Below, piece after piece: positions 36,506 through 44,432 of a DNA stretch of 64,000 nt. Numbering within the stretch: position 1 is the stretch's first letter; every line of letters starts with the position of its first letter. The position numbers and the translations under genes are program-made. The notes under the pieces were generated by a model. It had not been told where the DNA came from. It saw only the letters and a program-made list of their open reading frames with translations, and did no database searches. Source of the stretch: Bacillus sp. FJAT-49711 (GTDB lineage Bacteria; Bacillota; Bacilli; Bacillales; Bacillaceae_C); contig NZ_JAGYPL010000003.1 of the NCBI RefSeq assembly GCF_018343715.1, positions 62,001 through 126,000 on the forward strand, given 5' to 3'.

Positions 36506-37933
36506 TCACAGAGCAGTTAAATATTCAAAAGTTTCCATCGCTGCTTTTTTCCCATGCTGAATGCAATCTGGGATCCCAACTCCATCGTAGCCAGCACCGC
36601 ATAAATAGATGCCTGGCCTATTAATTTCTAATTGATTTCTTATTATCTTTAGCTGTTCTTTATGCCCGACGGGATATTGAGGCATGGAATCAAAGCAGCG
36701 GGTAATTTCAGTAAAGTATGGCTTCGCCGTGATTCCCATCATATCGTGTAAATCCTTGCTTACAGCAGAAAGCAGCTCTTGGTCCGATAGTTTCAACCAT
36801 TCCTGGGAACCGGCTCGTCCGACAAATACTCTAAAAAGAACATTTCCAGAAGGTGTGGTATGAAGCCACTTTGATGATAGCCATGTACATGCGGTCATCG
36901 TCCTTCCTTCTTTACGAGGAACAAGAAAACCAGAACCATTTAGTGGAAAAGCAACATCTTCTTTTTTGAAGGCCAAAACTATATTTGCAACTGATACATA
37001 CGGTATTTCCTCTAGCCATTTCACATTAGGAAGTTCTGGCAAAAGCCTCGCTGCCTTTGATGTTGGCATTGCCAAAACTAAACCATCTGCTTGGAGTTCT
37101 GTACCATTTTCAAGAATTAGCTTATATCCCTTTTCACATTTCGTTAATTTTTCTATTTCTTGACCTTTCAGAATCTCAATCGGGTGTAAAGCTTCTACGA
37201 GGCGATCGATTAATGTAGATAACCCATTTTTATAACTGAGAAACATACTTTTCTTAGCTGCTTCAGGCAAACCTGTTATAGGCTGCGGCGAATGACGACT
37301 AGTTACGATTCCTTTTATTAAACTGCGATGTTTTTCCTCCATTAACTTAAATTGAGGAAACGTCGAATCTATACTAAGGAATCGTGCATCACCGGAATAA
37401 ATGCCGGAGAGAAGGGGCTCTGTAATATTTTCTAATACTTCCTTCCCAAGTCTCCGTTCAATAAAATGCCCTAGTGATTCGTCGCCGCCTTCTTTTCTTT
37501 TTGGTAAAACTAAATCCATCGCTGCGCGAATTTTTCCAAGCGGTGATATTAAACCCGTTTTAATAAAAGGAAAGACCTTTGTGGGGATTCCAAAAACTAA
37601 ACCTGGCGGCATTGGATGAAGTTTTCCTTTATTCAAAATAAAAGTAGACTTCGCTTTTGGGTTTGTTCCCACCAATTCATCTTCAAGGCCCAATTCTTTT
37701 GTAAGCTCTATGATTGGCTGCTTCCTTGCTAGAAAGGAATCTGGGCCTTTTTCGATAATGAATCCATCGTGATGGAGTGTTTGAATTTTGCCCCCTAGGC
37801 GATCACTTTTTTCTACAATAGTAATATCTACAGGAATTTGCTGCTCCTCAAATATTTTCTTCGTGTAAAATGCAGCACTTAACCCCGTGATACCCCCGCC
37901 TACAATGACAACTTTTTTTCGCAAATTCTCCAT
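36506..37933 (-). CDS. hemY: protoporphyrinogen/coproporphyrinogen oxidase
   Basis: 475 residues from ATG 37933, one base past the upstream radical SAM stop, with AAGGATG in the end of that gene; an in-frame start further upstream would overlap it. VVIVGGGITGLSAAF is the FAD-binding fold, IVEKSDRLGGKIQT the second motif, and the C-terminus carries GAGYDGVGIPDCIQHGKKAA. Firmicute HemY oxidises coproporphyrinogen III in haem synthesis. It is not in the usual hemEHY cluster but in a CRP/FNR-type unit with a radical SAM gene, suggesting haem supply for low-oxygen respiration. Confidence 0.9.
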   Translation of the reverse strand: MENLRKKVVIVGGGITGLSAAFYTKKIFEEQQIPVDITIVEKSDRLGGKIQTLHHDGFIIEKGPDSFLARKQPIIELTKELGLEDELVGTNPKAKSTFILNKGKLHPMPPGLVFGIPTKVFPFIKTGLISPLGKIRAAMDLVLPKRKEGGDESLGHFIERRLGKEVLENITEPLLSGIYSGDARFLSIDSTFPQFKLMEEKHRSLIKGIVTSRHSPQPITGLPEAAKKSMFLSYKNGLSTLIDRLVEALHPIEILKGQEIEKLTKCEKGYKLILENGTELQADGLVLAMPTSKAARLLPELPNVKWLEEIPYVSVANIVLAFKKEDVAFPLNGSGFLVPRKEGRTMTACTWLSSKWLHTTPSGNVLFRVFVGRAGSQEWLKLSDQELLSAVSKDLHDMMGITAKPYFTEITRCFDSMPQYPVGHKEQLKIIRNQLEINRPGIYLCGAGYDGVGIPDCIQHGKKAAMETFEYLTAL

Positions 37934-37934
37934 A

Positions 37935-39044
37935 TTAGACACATCCTTCATGGCTGTTATGAGATTTCCAAGCCTTTGGGATATAGGAACAATATGGTTC
38001 ACTTTCTAAATAGTCACCCGTAACGGCATATGCTCTTGCTCTGGAGCCTCCGCAAATTTCCTTAAATTCGCAAACGCCGCATTTCCCTTTTAATAATGAC
38101 TTGTCGCGTAATTGCTTCATGACAGGAGAGTTGCGATAAATATCGATTAACGATTGTTCCCTGACATTCCCGCAAACAACTGGAAGAAATCCACTCGGAT
38201 ACACATCACCAATATGACTAATGAAAACGAAGCCATCTCCATCATTTACACTTTTATGTGCACGCCCCAGGAAATCAGGCCGCTTTAATTCCGTATTAGA
38301 CAAACCTAAACGCTCTTTCTCTTGCATAAATACTCTTCGATAATGTGGAGCTTCAGTTGTTTTTACTCCAAATGGCATTTTTTGCTGTACTTGATACAAC
38401 CATTTCATGACCTCCTCATGCTTTTCGGGAGTAATGATATCTTTTTGCATTCCTCTTCCTGTTGGTACGAGGAAAAACAAGCTCCACAACACCGCTCCCA
38501 TTTCTTTAACCTTTTCAGCAATCGCTTCTAGATCATGAAGATTATAATTAGATACAGTCGTATTCACTTGAATAGGAATTTGAAGTTCTTTTAAATATTC
38601 AATCCCTCTCATCGTCATATCGTAGGAACCTCTCGTTCCTCTAAAATGATCGTGAATTTCTGCACAAGAACCATCAAGACTGAAAGCCCATCTCGACAAT
38701 CCAACCTCTTTTGCTTTCTCAATCGCCTTTTTCGTTACTCTTGGCGTAGCACTAGGTGTCATGGAAACAGGCAATTTTTTCTCCTCAATCGCATATTTAG
38801 CTAATTCATATAAATCTGGACGCATCAAAGGATCTCCACCAGTAAAAACAAATAAAGGGCGATCCATTTTTGCGATATCATCAATTAACCTTTTGCCTTC
38901 TTCAAAGGAAAGCTGCCGAGGATCTGCTTTATATTGCGCTTCTGCACGGCAGTGTAAGCATTTCAAAGCACAAGCTCTTGTCACTTCCCAAATAACGATA
39001 AAAGGATTTTCGTTATAATCTCTTTCATTCAATAAAGGTATCAT
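37935..39044 (-). CDS. radical SAM/SPASM protein, AhbD/NirJ-like (TIGR04053-type)
   Basis: 369 residues from ATG 39044 behind AAAGGAG. CALKCLHCRAE supplies the C-x3-C-x2-C cluster for S-adenosylmethionine cleavage, and FVFTGGDPLMRPDLYEL follows. A C-terminal SPASM region has CGVCEFKEICGGSRARAYA and a final SEPYC. It resembles haem and haem d1 modifying enzymes AhbC/AhbD/NirJ. It is coupled to hemY and driven by a CRP/FNR-type site at 39111, so a tetrapyrrole or haem-protein role is likely; peptide modification is an alternative. Confidence 0.85.
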   Translation of the reverse strand: MIPLLNERDYNENPFIVIWEVTRACALKCLHCRAEAQYKADPRQLSFEEGKRLIDDIAKMDRPLFVFTGGDPLMRPDLYELAKYAIEEKKLPVSMTPSATPRVTKKAIEKAKEVGLSRWAFSLDGSCAEIHDHFRGTRGSYDMTMRGIEYLKELQIPIQVNTTVSNYNLHDLEAIAEKVKEMGAVLWSLFFLVPTGRGMQKDIITPEKHEEVMKWLYQVQQKMPFGVKTTEAPHYRRVFMQEKERLGLSNTELKRPDFLGRAHKSVNDGDGFVFISHIGDVYPSGFLPVVCGNVREQSLIDIYRNSPVMKQLRDKSLLKGKCGVCEFKEICGGSRARAYAVTGDYLESEPYCSYIPKAWKSHNSHEGCV

Positions 39045-39110
39045 ATATAGATCTCCTTTCTTGCGGATAAAACCGCTAAACATAGGCTACTAAAAAAATA
39101 GTAATCATTC

Positions 39111-39126
39111 TGTGAGGAAAATCACA
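39111..39126 (-). promoter_or_regulatory. CRP/FNR-type site upstream of the radical SAM-hemY unit
   Basis: TGTGAGGAAAATCACA is a perfect TGTGA-N6-TCACA palindrome 67 bp before the radical SAM start. The hexamer 21 nt downstream is TAGCCT, a poor -10 match, so this is the weakest promoter of the set although the palindrome itself is perfect. Confidence 0.75.
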
Positions 39127-39152
39127 CAAACCTATATTTTTATTTAGGAGAT

Positions 39153-40391
39153 TTAATAACGAAATACCTTAAACAATTCCGCTATGTAGATCATAACGCA
39201 ACCTACAGCAAGGATTTGTCCTAAAACTGCAACGATCGTTAATTGAAAAATAAATCCAAAAATAAGTGTCGAAATGCCAAATAAATACACGCAAAGTTCC
39301 CAAGTCATGCGATCCCCTGGCAACATTTCATACAAAAGCACAGCGGTTTTTCGATCTTCTTTCGTCCGATAACGATATGGCCACCATAAAAAAGGAATAA
39401 TTTTATACAAATAACTTAAGATGGATGCTGAGAACCACCCTAAAATAAGTATAATGATAAATTCCTCCTGCATTCGCTCTATTAAATTTGAAACTAAAAA
39501 TAAAAAGTAGATGATGGGAATGAGATAAAAAGCGACCCTAACTGTTCCAATCGGCAATCTCCCTCTTCTGTATTTGCGAACTTGAAACATATATAGTACA
39601 AACCAGCCTAAAGCAACGATCATGATAAATTTCCCGACAATGGCGAGCCAATTAAATGAAAGCCAAAATGAGAAGACGTGTAACCATAAGCCGATATGAA
39701 AAAGCCCGACGATCCAATAAGACGATGTAGTTGCTTTTTTTGTCGACACATAAAACATTGGAAGCAGCTTGAAACTATATACCATAATTAATCCAGACAA
39801 CCAACCGGCAATCCCCATCCACAAATGACTTTTAAAAACAGCCTCGTATTTTTCAATAATCATACCGTATCCATAACCAAGGCCCATCATCGTTCCAAGG
39901 AAAATCGTCATTAAGAAAGCCGCAAGCGAAAGACATACCCCAAAAACAAATACATTCCATATCCTTTTTCGAATAAATGTCATACAGAGATTAAAAACGT
40001 AAAGAAGTCCCCCAATAACAATGAAGCATCCTCCTAAAACAACGAGTTTCATATTGATAAAAAAGCCGCTCACTAGTCCAAGGAATCCTACGAGATAAAA
40101 GAAAAAATGGATATACCCAATCGCTCTGCTATACAGTGAGGTTACCAAAACAATTTGCGTAATTTGGTAGCTTGCCCCCATCGCAACCATTGTTGCCCAT
40201 CCCAACAAAAAAATGTGGGCTAAAAACCATCCTTTTGGATTTCGAAATGATTCTAACTGAATAAGATCAGGTATAAACCAGACGGTTGCAATCATCCCAA
40301 TAACAAAGAGCGCCATGCCGGTCGAAAAAAAAGAAAAGGTTAACTTTAAAATATGTAAATGTGGTGGAATTTTCCTTGTTTTTGAAATCAT
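39153..40391 (-). CDS. polytopic membrane protein, haem-copper oxidase subunit I/NnrS-like (copy 2)
   Basis: 412 residues, about 12 membrane helices, paralogue of the protein at 33449. Shared landmarks are GWFLAHIFLLGWATMVAMGA, FKSHLWMGIAGWLSGLIMVY and YKIIPFLWWPYRYR. The first helix-2 His of copy 1 is Leu here, leaving AH. GAGGTGAGG precedes the ATG. It is a single gene with its own CRP/FNR-type promoter shared with the divergent YlbF-family gene. Function is not known; haem or nitric-oxide handling is inferred from context only. Confidence 0.7.
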   Translation of the reverse strand: MISKTRKIPPHLHILKLTFSFFSTGMALFVIGMIATVWFIPDLIQLESFRNPKGWFLAHIFLLGWATMVAMGASYQITQIVLVTSLYSRAIGYIHFFFYLVGFLGLVSGFFINMKLVVLGGCFIVIGGLLYVFNLCMTFIRKRIWNVFVFGVCLSLAAFLMTIFLGTMMGLGYGYGMIIEKYEAVFKSHLWMGIAGWLSGLIMVYSFKLLPMFYVSTKKATTSSYWIVGLFHIGLWLHVFSFWLSFNWLAIVGKFIMIVALGWFVLYMFQVRKYRRGRLPIGTVRVAFYLIPIIYFLFLVSNLIERMQEEFIIILILGWFSASILSYLYKIIPFLWWPYRYRTKEDRKTAVLLYEMLPGDRMTWELCVYLFGISTLIFGFIFQLTIVAVLGQILAVGCVMIYIAELFKVFRY

Positions 40392-40422
40392 TTCCTCACC
40401 TCTCTATCAGTTTTTCTGATTA

Positions 40423-40492
40423 CGTTTAACATGTCAAATCAAAAGTAAATGTGAGTTCTATCACAGTATTTCTAAAAAAAGAAATGTAAAGT
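40423..40492. promoter_or_regulatory. divergent CRP/FNR-type promoter pair around one palindrome
   Basis: TGTGAGTTCTATCACA lies at 40450-40465. Leftward, TAAACG (40428-40423) and rightward, TAAAGT (40487-40492) each begin exactly 21 nt beyond the palindrome. One dimer site is thus placed at the class II position for both the membrane-protein gene and the YlbF-family gene. Confidence 0.85.
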
Positions 40493-40521
40493 TAAATAAA
40501 AATAAGAAAGAGGCGATTCAA

Positions 40522-40938
40522 GTGGTTATAAAAATGGATAAACAACCAGTTTATGAATATATGGAAGAACTTTGTGCTGCTTTATTAGAGCAAGAGGCAT
40601 ACACAGATTTGAAGGATATGATTAATCATTTTTACGAAGATGAGAATGCCATTAAGCAATACGAGCATTTTAAAGAGAAGCAGGGATATCTCTACGACAA
40701 AGAGCAACAAGGGATTGAATTAACTGAAGAAGAAATTAGTGATTATAACGAGGAAGAGCTTGAACTATTTAACAATGATCGTATCCGCCAATTCTTATAT
40801 GCGCAGAGAGAATTTAATGATCTCCAAAGTATCATTAACCAATATTTTCAAAAGACAGTTGAACTTGGCACACTTCCGAAACGAAGGGAAATAAAAAAAG
40901 GGGGCTGCGGATGCGGTGGAAGCTGCGGCGGCCATTAA
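40522..40938 (+). CDS. YlbF/YmcA-family protein with Cys-rich C-terminal tail
   Basis: 138 residues from GTG 40522 behind AAAGAGGCG. The helical YlbF domain covers residues 10-120 (ENAIKQYEHFKEKQGYLYDK). The tail KKGGCGCGGSCGGH adds three closely spaced cysteines and a His, a probable metal or iron-sulfur site. In Bacillus subtilis YlbF, YmcA and YaaT form a complex that carries iron-sulfur clusters and affects RNA processing and development. Here the gene has a CRP/FNR-type promoter, suggesting a dedicated low-oxygen paralogue. Confidence 0.82.
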   Translation: MVIKMDKQPVYEYMEELCAALLEQEAYTDLKDMINHFYEDENAIKQYEHFKEKQGYLYDKEQQGIELTEEEISDYNEEELELFNNDRIRQFLYAQREFNDLQSIINQYFQKTVELGTLPKRREIKKGGCGCGGSCGGH

Positions 40939-40948
40939 TTTATACAAT

Positions 40949-40986
40949 AACAAAAAACGGTATGCTTTAGCTGCCGTTTTTTGTTG
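40949..40986 (+). terminator. rho-independent terminator
   Basis: AACAAAAAACGG pairs with CCGTTTTTTGTT around a 12-nt loop, ending the YlbF-family transcript. Confidence 0.85.
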
Positions 40987-41070
40987 TTCATAAAGTCTTA
41001 CTGGAAAAAAGAGAAAAAATACATAAGCTGCGTTATAATTAAAAAGAGAATATAAGGAAGTTGGGATTTA

Positions 41071-41769
41071 ATGAAAAAAAACAATACGACTGCATCTCTA
41101 AAAAATGTTTCTCTGTTTCATGATTTAACCCAACTGGAAATTGAGAAAGTAGAAGAAATTACAATTTCTCGATTTCTATCGAAGAAATCCATTGTCTTTT
41201 CTGAAGGCAGTGAGAAGGAAGCCGTATATTTTATTAAACAAGGTTTAGTAAAAACATATAAAACAGATGAAAATGGGCATGAACAAATTGTTTCTTTTTT
41301 AAAGGCTGGCGACATGTTTCCCCACACCGGATTTTTCAATCAAAACCCATATCCCGCAACAGCTGAAACAATTGTAGATACAGAGCTTCTAGCAATCCCA
41401 CTGCAAATGTTCGAACACTTAATGATGAATACTCCTTCAATCGGCATTAAAATGATGCGTGTTATGGGAGACATTATTATGGAGCTTCAGCAAAGGCTAC
41501 AAGTGTTGTCTGGAAAAGATGTTAAACAAAGAGCACTCTCCTTTCTTCTAAAACTTGCTGAGCAGCATGGAATTGAGAAGAATGAAAATACGATTATTAT
41601 CAATGTACCCATGACTCACCAAGAATTTGCCAATTCAGTCGGCACGACAAGAGAAACGATCAATCGACTTTTAAACCAGCTTGGGAAAGACGATATTTTG
41701 AAAGTGGATCGAAACCGTATTGTCATAACAGATGTTGAAGCATTGAAGGAACAAATGGAATTCAAATAA
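41071..41769 (+). CDS. Crp/Fnr-family regulator, cysteine-free
   Basis: 232 residues. A cyclic-nucleotide-binding-like barrel (residues 15-125), a dimer helix and a winged HTH (MTHQEFANSVGTTRETINRL). The recognition helix has R-E-T-x-x-R as in E. coli CRP, which reads TGTGA half-sites, exactly those found in front of neighbouring genes. There is no cysteine in the protein, so it cannot bind the Fnr-type iron-sulfur cluster; a haem/NO sensor of the DNR kind or another ligand is more likely. AAGGAAG precedes the ATG; its own promoter has no such palindrome. Transcribed alone. Confidence 0.9.
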   Translation: MKKNNTTASLKNVSLFHDLTQLEIEKVEEITISRFLSKKSIVFSEGSEKEAVYFIKQGLVKTYKTDENGHEQIVSFLKAGDMFPHTGFFNQNPYPATAETIVDTELLAIPLQMFEHLMMNTPSIGIKMMRVMGDIIMELQQRLQVLSGKDVKQRALSFLLKLAEQHGIEKNENTIIINVPMTHQEFANSVGTTRETINRLLNQLGKDDILKVDRNRIVITDVEALKEQMEFK

Positions 41770-41809
41770 TCAATAAAGAGGAATGAATTTTTCATTCCCC
41801 TCTTCTGGA

Positions 41810-41846
41810 CGATAGACCTGCATTATGCGGGACTATCGTTTTTTTT
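41810..41846 (+). terminator. rho-independent terminator
   Basis: CGATAG (41810-41815) with inner pairing closes on CTATCG (41833-41838) followed by eight T. A second inverted repeat around GAGGAATGAA sits just before it at 41778. Confidence 0.88.
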
Positions 41847-41910
41847 CGATTTTTCCATTGAATTGAGAACACTCATATTGCGATTTAAAGGAATTTACCG
41901 GTGAATTTGG

Positions 41911-42420
41911 GAACCATTAACTCGATTGGTGACCTTCGCAAGAGTTTTAACAACATCTTTGGAAACCATTAGCTCGATTCGTGATCTTCGTAAGAATTTT
42001 AACAATAACTTCGGAAACCATTAGTTCGATTGGTGACCTTCGCAAGAGTTTTAACAACAACTTTGGGTACCATTTGCTCGATTGGTGACCTTCGCAAGAG
42101 TTTTAACAACATCTTTGGAAACCATTAACTCGATTGGTGACCTTCGCAAGAGTTTTAACATCAACTTTGGAAACCATTTGCTCGATTCGTGACCTCCGCA
42201 AGAGTTTTAACATCAACTTTGGATACCATTAACTCGATTGGTGACCTTCGCAAGAGTTTTAACATCAACTTTGGAAACCATTTGCTCGATTGGTGACCTT
42301 CGCAAGAGTTTTAACAACATCTTTGGAAACCATTTGCTCGATTGGTGACCTTCGCAAGAGTTTTAACAACATCTTTGGAAACCATTAACCCCATTCGTGA
42401 CCTCCGCAAGAATTTTATTA
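41911..42420 (+). repeat. 52-bp tandem array, about ten copies
   Basis: Ten units of 52 bp share the pattern AACCATT, CTCGATTGGTGACCTTCGCA, AGAGTTTTAACA and a TTTGG tail. Copies alternate between two variants (AACTCGATT/TTGCTCGATT and ACAACATC/ACATCAAC), implying unequal crossing-over or slippage. No frame codes across it. It occupies nearly all of the gap between the regulator terminator and the promoter of the acetolactate synthase gene. Confidence 0.92.
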
Positions 42421-42480
42421 GTGACTATAGGCACGTGTGGCAACCTTCGTTTCGGTTTACTTCGCTTCGGTTCATTAAAA

Positions 42481-42523
42481 TGTGATGTGAGTCACAATAT
42501 GATTTATATTAATCTGTTAAAGT
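42481..42523 (+). promoter_or_regulatory. CRP/FNR-type promoter of the acetolactate synthase gene
   Basis: TGTGATGTGAGTCACA (42481-42496) is followed after exactly 21 nt by TAAAGT (42518-42523), the same spacing and -10 box as in the YlbF-family promoter. The gene starts 58 nt further on. Confidence 0.85.
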
Positions 42524-42581
42524 AACCTCTATTAGGAAAACTAAATTTTCTGCATATTTCCCTTAGGAGTGATGACAGACA

Positions 42582-44252
42582 ATGTATGGGGCGCAAATAT
42601 TAATACAATCTTTAATAGAACAAGAGGTCGATACTATTTTTGGATATCCTGGTGGTGCAGTGTTGCCAATCTATGATGCTTTATTTGACTGCAATAATAT
42701 TAATCACATTCTTGTAAGGCATGAACAAGCTGCCGTCCATGCAGCTGATGGATATGCGCGAGTAACAGGGAAACCAGGGGTAGCCCTTGTAACAAGTGGT
42801 CCCGGCGCGACCAATGCCGTAACGGGTATTGCCACTGCCTATATGGATTCCGTTCCGATGGTTATTATGACAGGTCAAGTTTCTACGAATTTACTCGGCT
42901 TAGATAGCTTTCAAGAAGTCGATATTTATGGGATGACGATGAATATAACAAAACATAATTATATGGTTATGGACATCGCTGATCTTCCACGGATTATAAA
43001 GGATGCTTTCCATATTGCAAATACGGGGCGTCCCGGTCCGGTTCTTATTGATTTTCCAAAAAATATTATGACAAATAAAATGGATTTAGCTTTGGATGAA
43101 CTAAAAGGCCCCATTCACATACAAGGATATGAACCGTGCACATCCATTTCCTATAGAGAATTCGATGAAATTGTGGAAAAAATAGAAAGTGCACACAGTC
43201 CAGTGCTCGTAGCAGGGGGCGGTTGTTTAGCGGGGGATGGCCCATCCTTATTATTTGAACTGGCGACTCGGTGCGATATTCCAGTAACCTCCACTTTAAT
43301 GGGCATTGGGTCCTTTCCAGTCGATCATCCATTGTATTTAGGGATGGTTGGAATGCATGGAACTGTTGCTGCTAATCGCGCTGTCCAAGGCGCTGACGTT
43401 TTAATTTGCTTAGGAATGCGGTTTAGTGATCGAGTAACAGGAAATAAAAAGTCATTCTCACCTAAGTCATTTAAGATTCAAGTAGATATCGATCCTGCAG
43501 AACTAAACAAAAATGTCCATGTTGACCTAGCCGTTTCAGGTGCTGTAGATGATGCACTGCGTGGAATTCTGCTACGTGTCCCTCCAAATAAACATTTAGC
43601 ATGGCACGAAAAACTGGATGGCTGGTCCAAACAGGCACCTTCTTTTAAATATAAAAAAGACAATTCCTTAACACCACAAGAAGTGATCCACTATATCGAT
43701 GCTGCAACGGCCGAAAATGCAATCATTTCTACTGACGTAGGGCAGCATCAAATATGGACTGCACATCATTACACTTTTACAAAACCTCGCTCCTTTTTAA
43801 CTTCAGGTGGCCTTGGAACGATGGGATATGGATTTCCAGCGGCCATAGGAGCAGCAGTTGCTAATCCCGATCGTCAAGTAGTTTGCATTAGTGGGGATGG
43901 AAGTTTTCAAATGAATATGCAAGAAATTATGACGGCTGTAGACTTAAGGATAAATGTAAAGGTTGCGATTCTCAAAAATGGCTACCTTGGAATGGTGAGA
44001 CAATGGCAGCAATTGTTTTTAAACAATAGATATTCTGCGGTCCGAATTAGTTCACCTGACTTCGCTTCATTAGCGAAATCCTTTGGAGCACATGGGTTTA
44101 CAGCAAGAACAATCGATGAGGCACGTAATATTATTGATCTTGCTATTAATACAGAGGGTCCGGTTATCATGGAATTCTATGTAAATGAAGAAGCAAATGT
44201 ATACCCAATTGTCCCGCCAGGTGCAAGTAATCAAGATATGATAGAGGATTGA
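42582..44252 (+). CDS. ilvB: acetolactate synthase, large subunit (IlvB type, orphan)
   Basis: 556 residues, thiamine-diphosphate enzyme joining two pyruvates to acetolactate. FGYPGGAVLPIYDALF, the catalytic Glu in RHEQAAVHAADGYARVTG, the FAD-domain stretch GMVGMHGTVAANRAVQ and the cofactor motif GDGSFQMNMQEIMTAVDLRI (GDG...) are present. It groups with biosynthetic IlvB rather than AlsS, yet no ilvN, ilvC or leu gene follows. The upstream CRP/FNR-type promoter suggests a fermentative, low-oxygen role such as acetoin formation. AGGAG is 12 nt before the ATG. Confidence 0.88.
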   Translation: MYGAQILIQSLIEQEVDTIFGYPGGAVLPIYDALFDCNNINHILVRHEQAAVHAADGYARVTGKPGVALVTSGPGATNAVTGIATAYMDSVPMVIMTGQVSTNLLGLDSFQEVDIYGMTMNITKHNYMVMDIADLPRIIKDAFHIANTGRPGPVLIDFPKNIMTNKMDLALDELKGPIHIQGYEPCTSISYREFDEIVEKIESAHSPVLVAGGGCLAGDGPSLLFELATRCDIPVTSTLMGIGSFPVDHPLYLGMVGMHGTVAANRAVQGADVLICLGMRFSDRVTGNKKSFSPKSFKIQVDIDPAELNKNVHVDLAVSGAVDDALRGILLRVPPNKHLAWHEKLDGWSKQAPSFKYKKDNSLTPQEVIHYIDAATAENAIISTDVGQHQIWTAHHYTFTKPRSFLTSGGLGTMGYGFPAAIGAAVANPDRQVVCISGDGSFQMNMQEIMTAVDLRINVKVAILKNGYLGMVRQWQQLFLNNRYSAVRISSPDFASLAKSFGAHGFTARTIDEARNIIDLAINTEGPVIMEFYVNEEANVYPIVPPGASNQDMIED

Positions 44253-44293
44253 AAAGTCGCATGCATGTAACTTTTTATCTTTATACATATGAA

Positions 44294-44317
44294 GGCTGTT
44301 CCATGTAAGGAACAGTC
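44294..44317 (+). terminator. terminator-like hairpin after ilvB
   Basis: GGCTGTTCC pairs with GGAACAGTC around 6 nt, followed by TCATTTT. Probable end of the ilvB transcript. Confidence 0.6.
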
Positions 44318-44432
44318 TCATTTTCAATGACAGGTTTATCTTTTATTAATGCATCCCTAACCTTTTAAACTGTTTCATAAAGAGATATGTAGATTAACAG
44401 TTACTGAAATATAACGGTTCGATGATGAGGTT

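Noticed and set aside
41071-41769. Classical oxygen-sensing Fnr
   Set aside because: No cysteine residue is present, so an iron-sulfur cluster cannot be bound as in Fnr.
41911-42420. Regular repeats that might be taken for a CRISPR array
   Set aside because: The whole 52-bp unit repeats; there are no unique spacers, no cas genes and the units are direct tandem copies.
44070-44327. 85-codon minus-strand frame over the end of ilvB
   Set aside because: Antisense shadow of a strongly conserved gene and its terminator.
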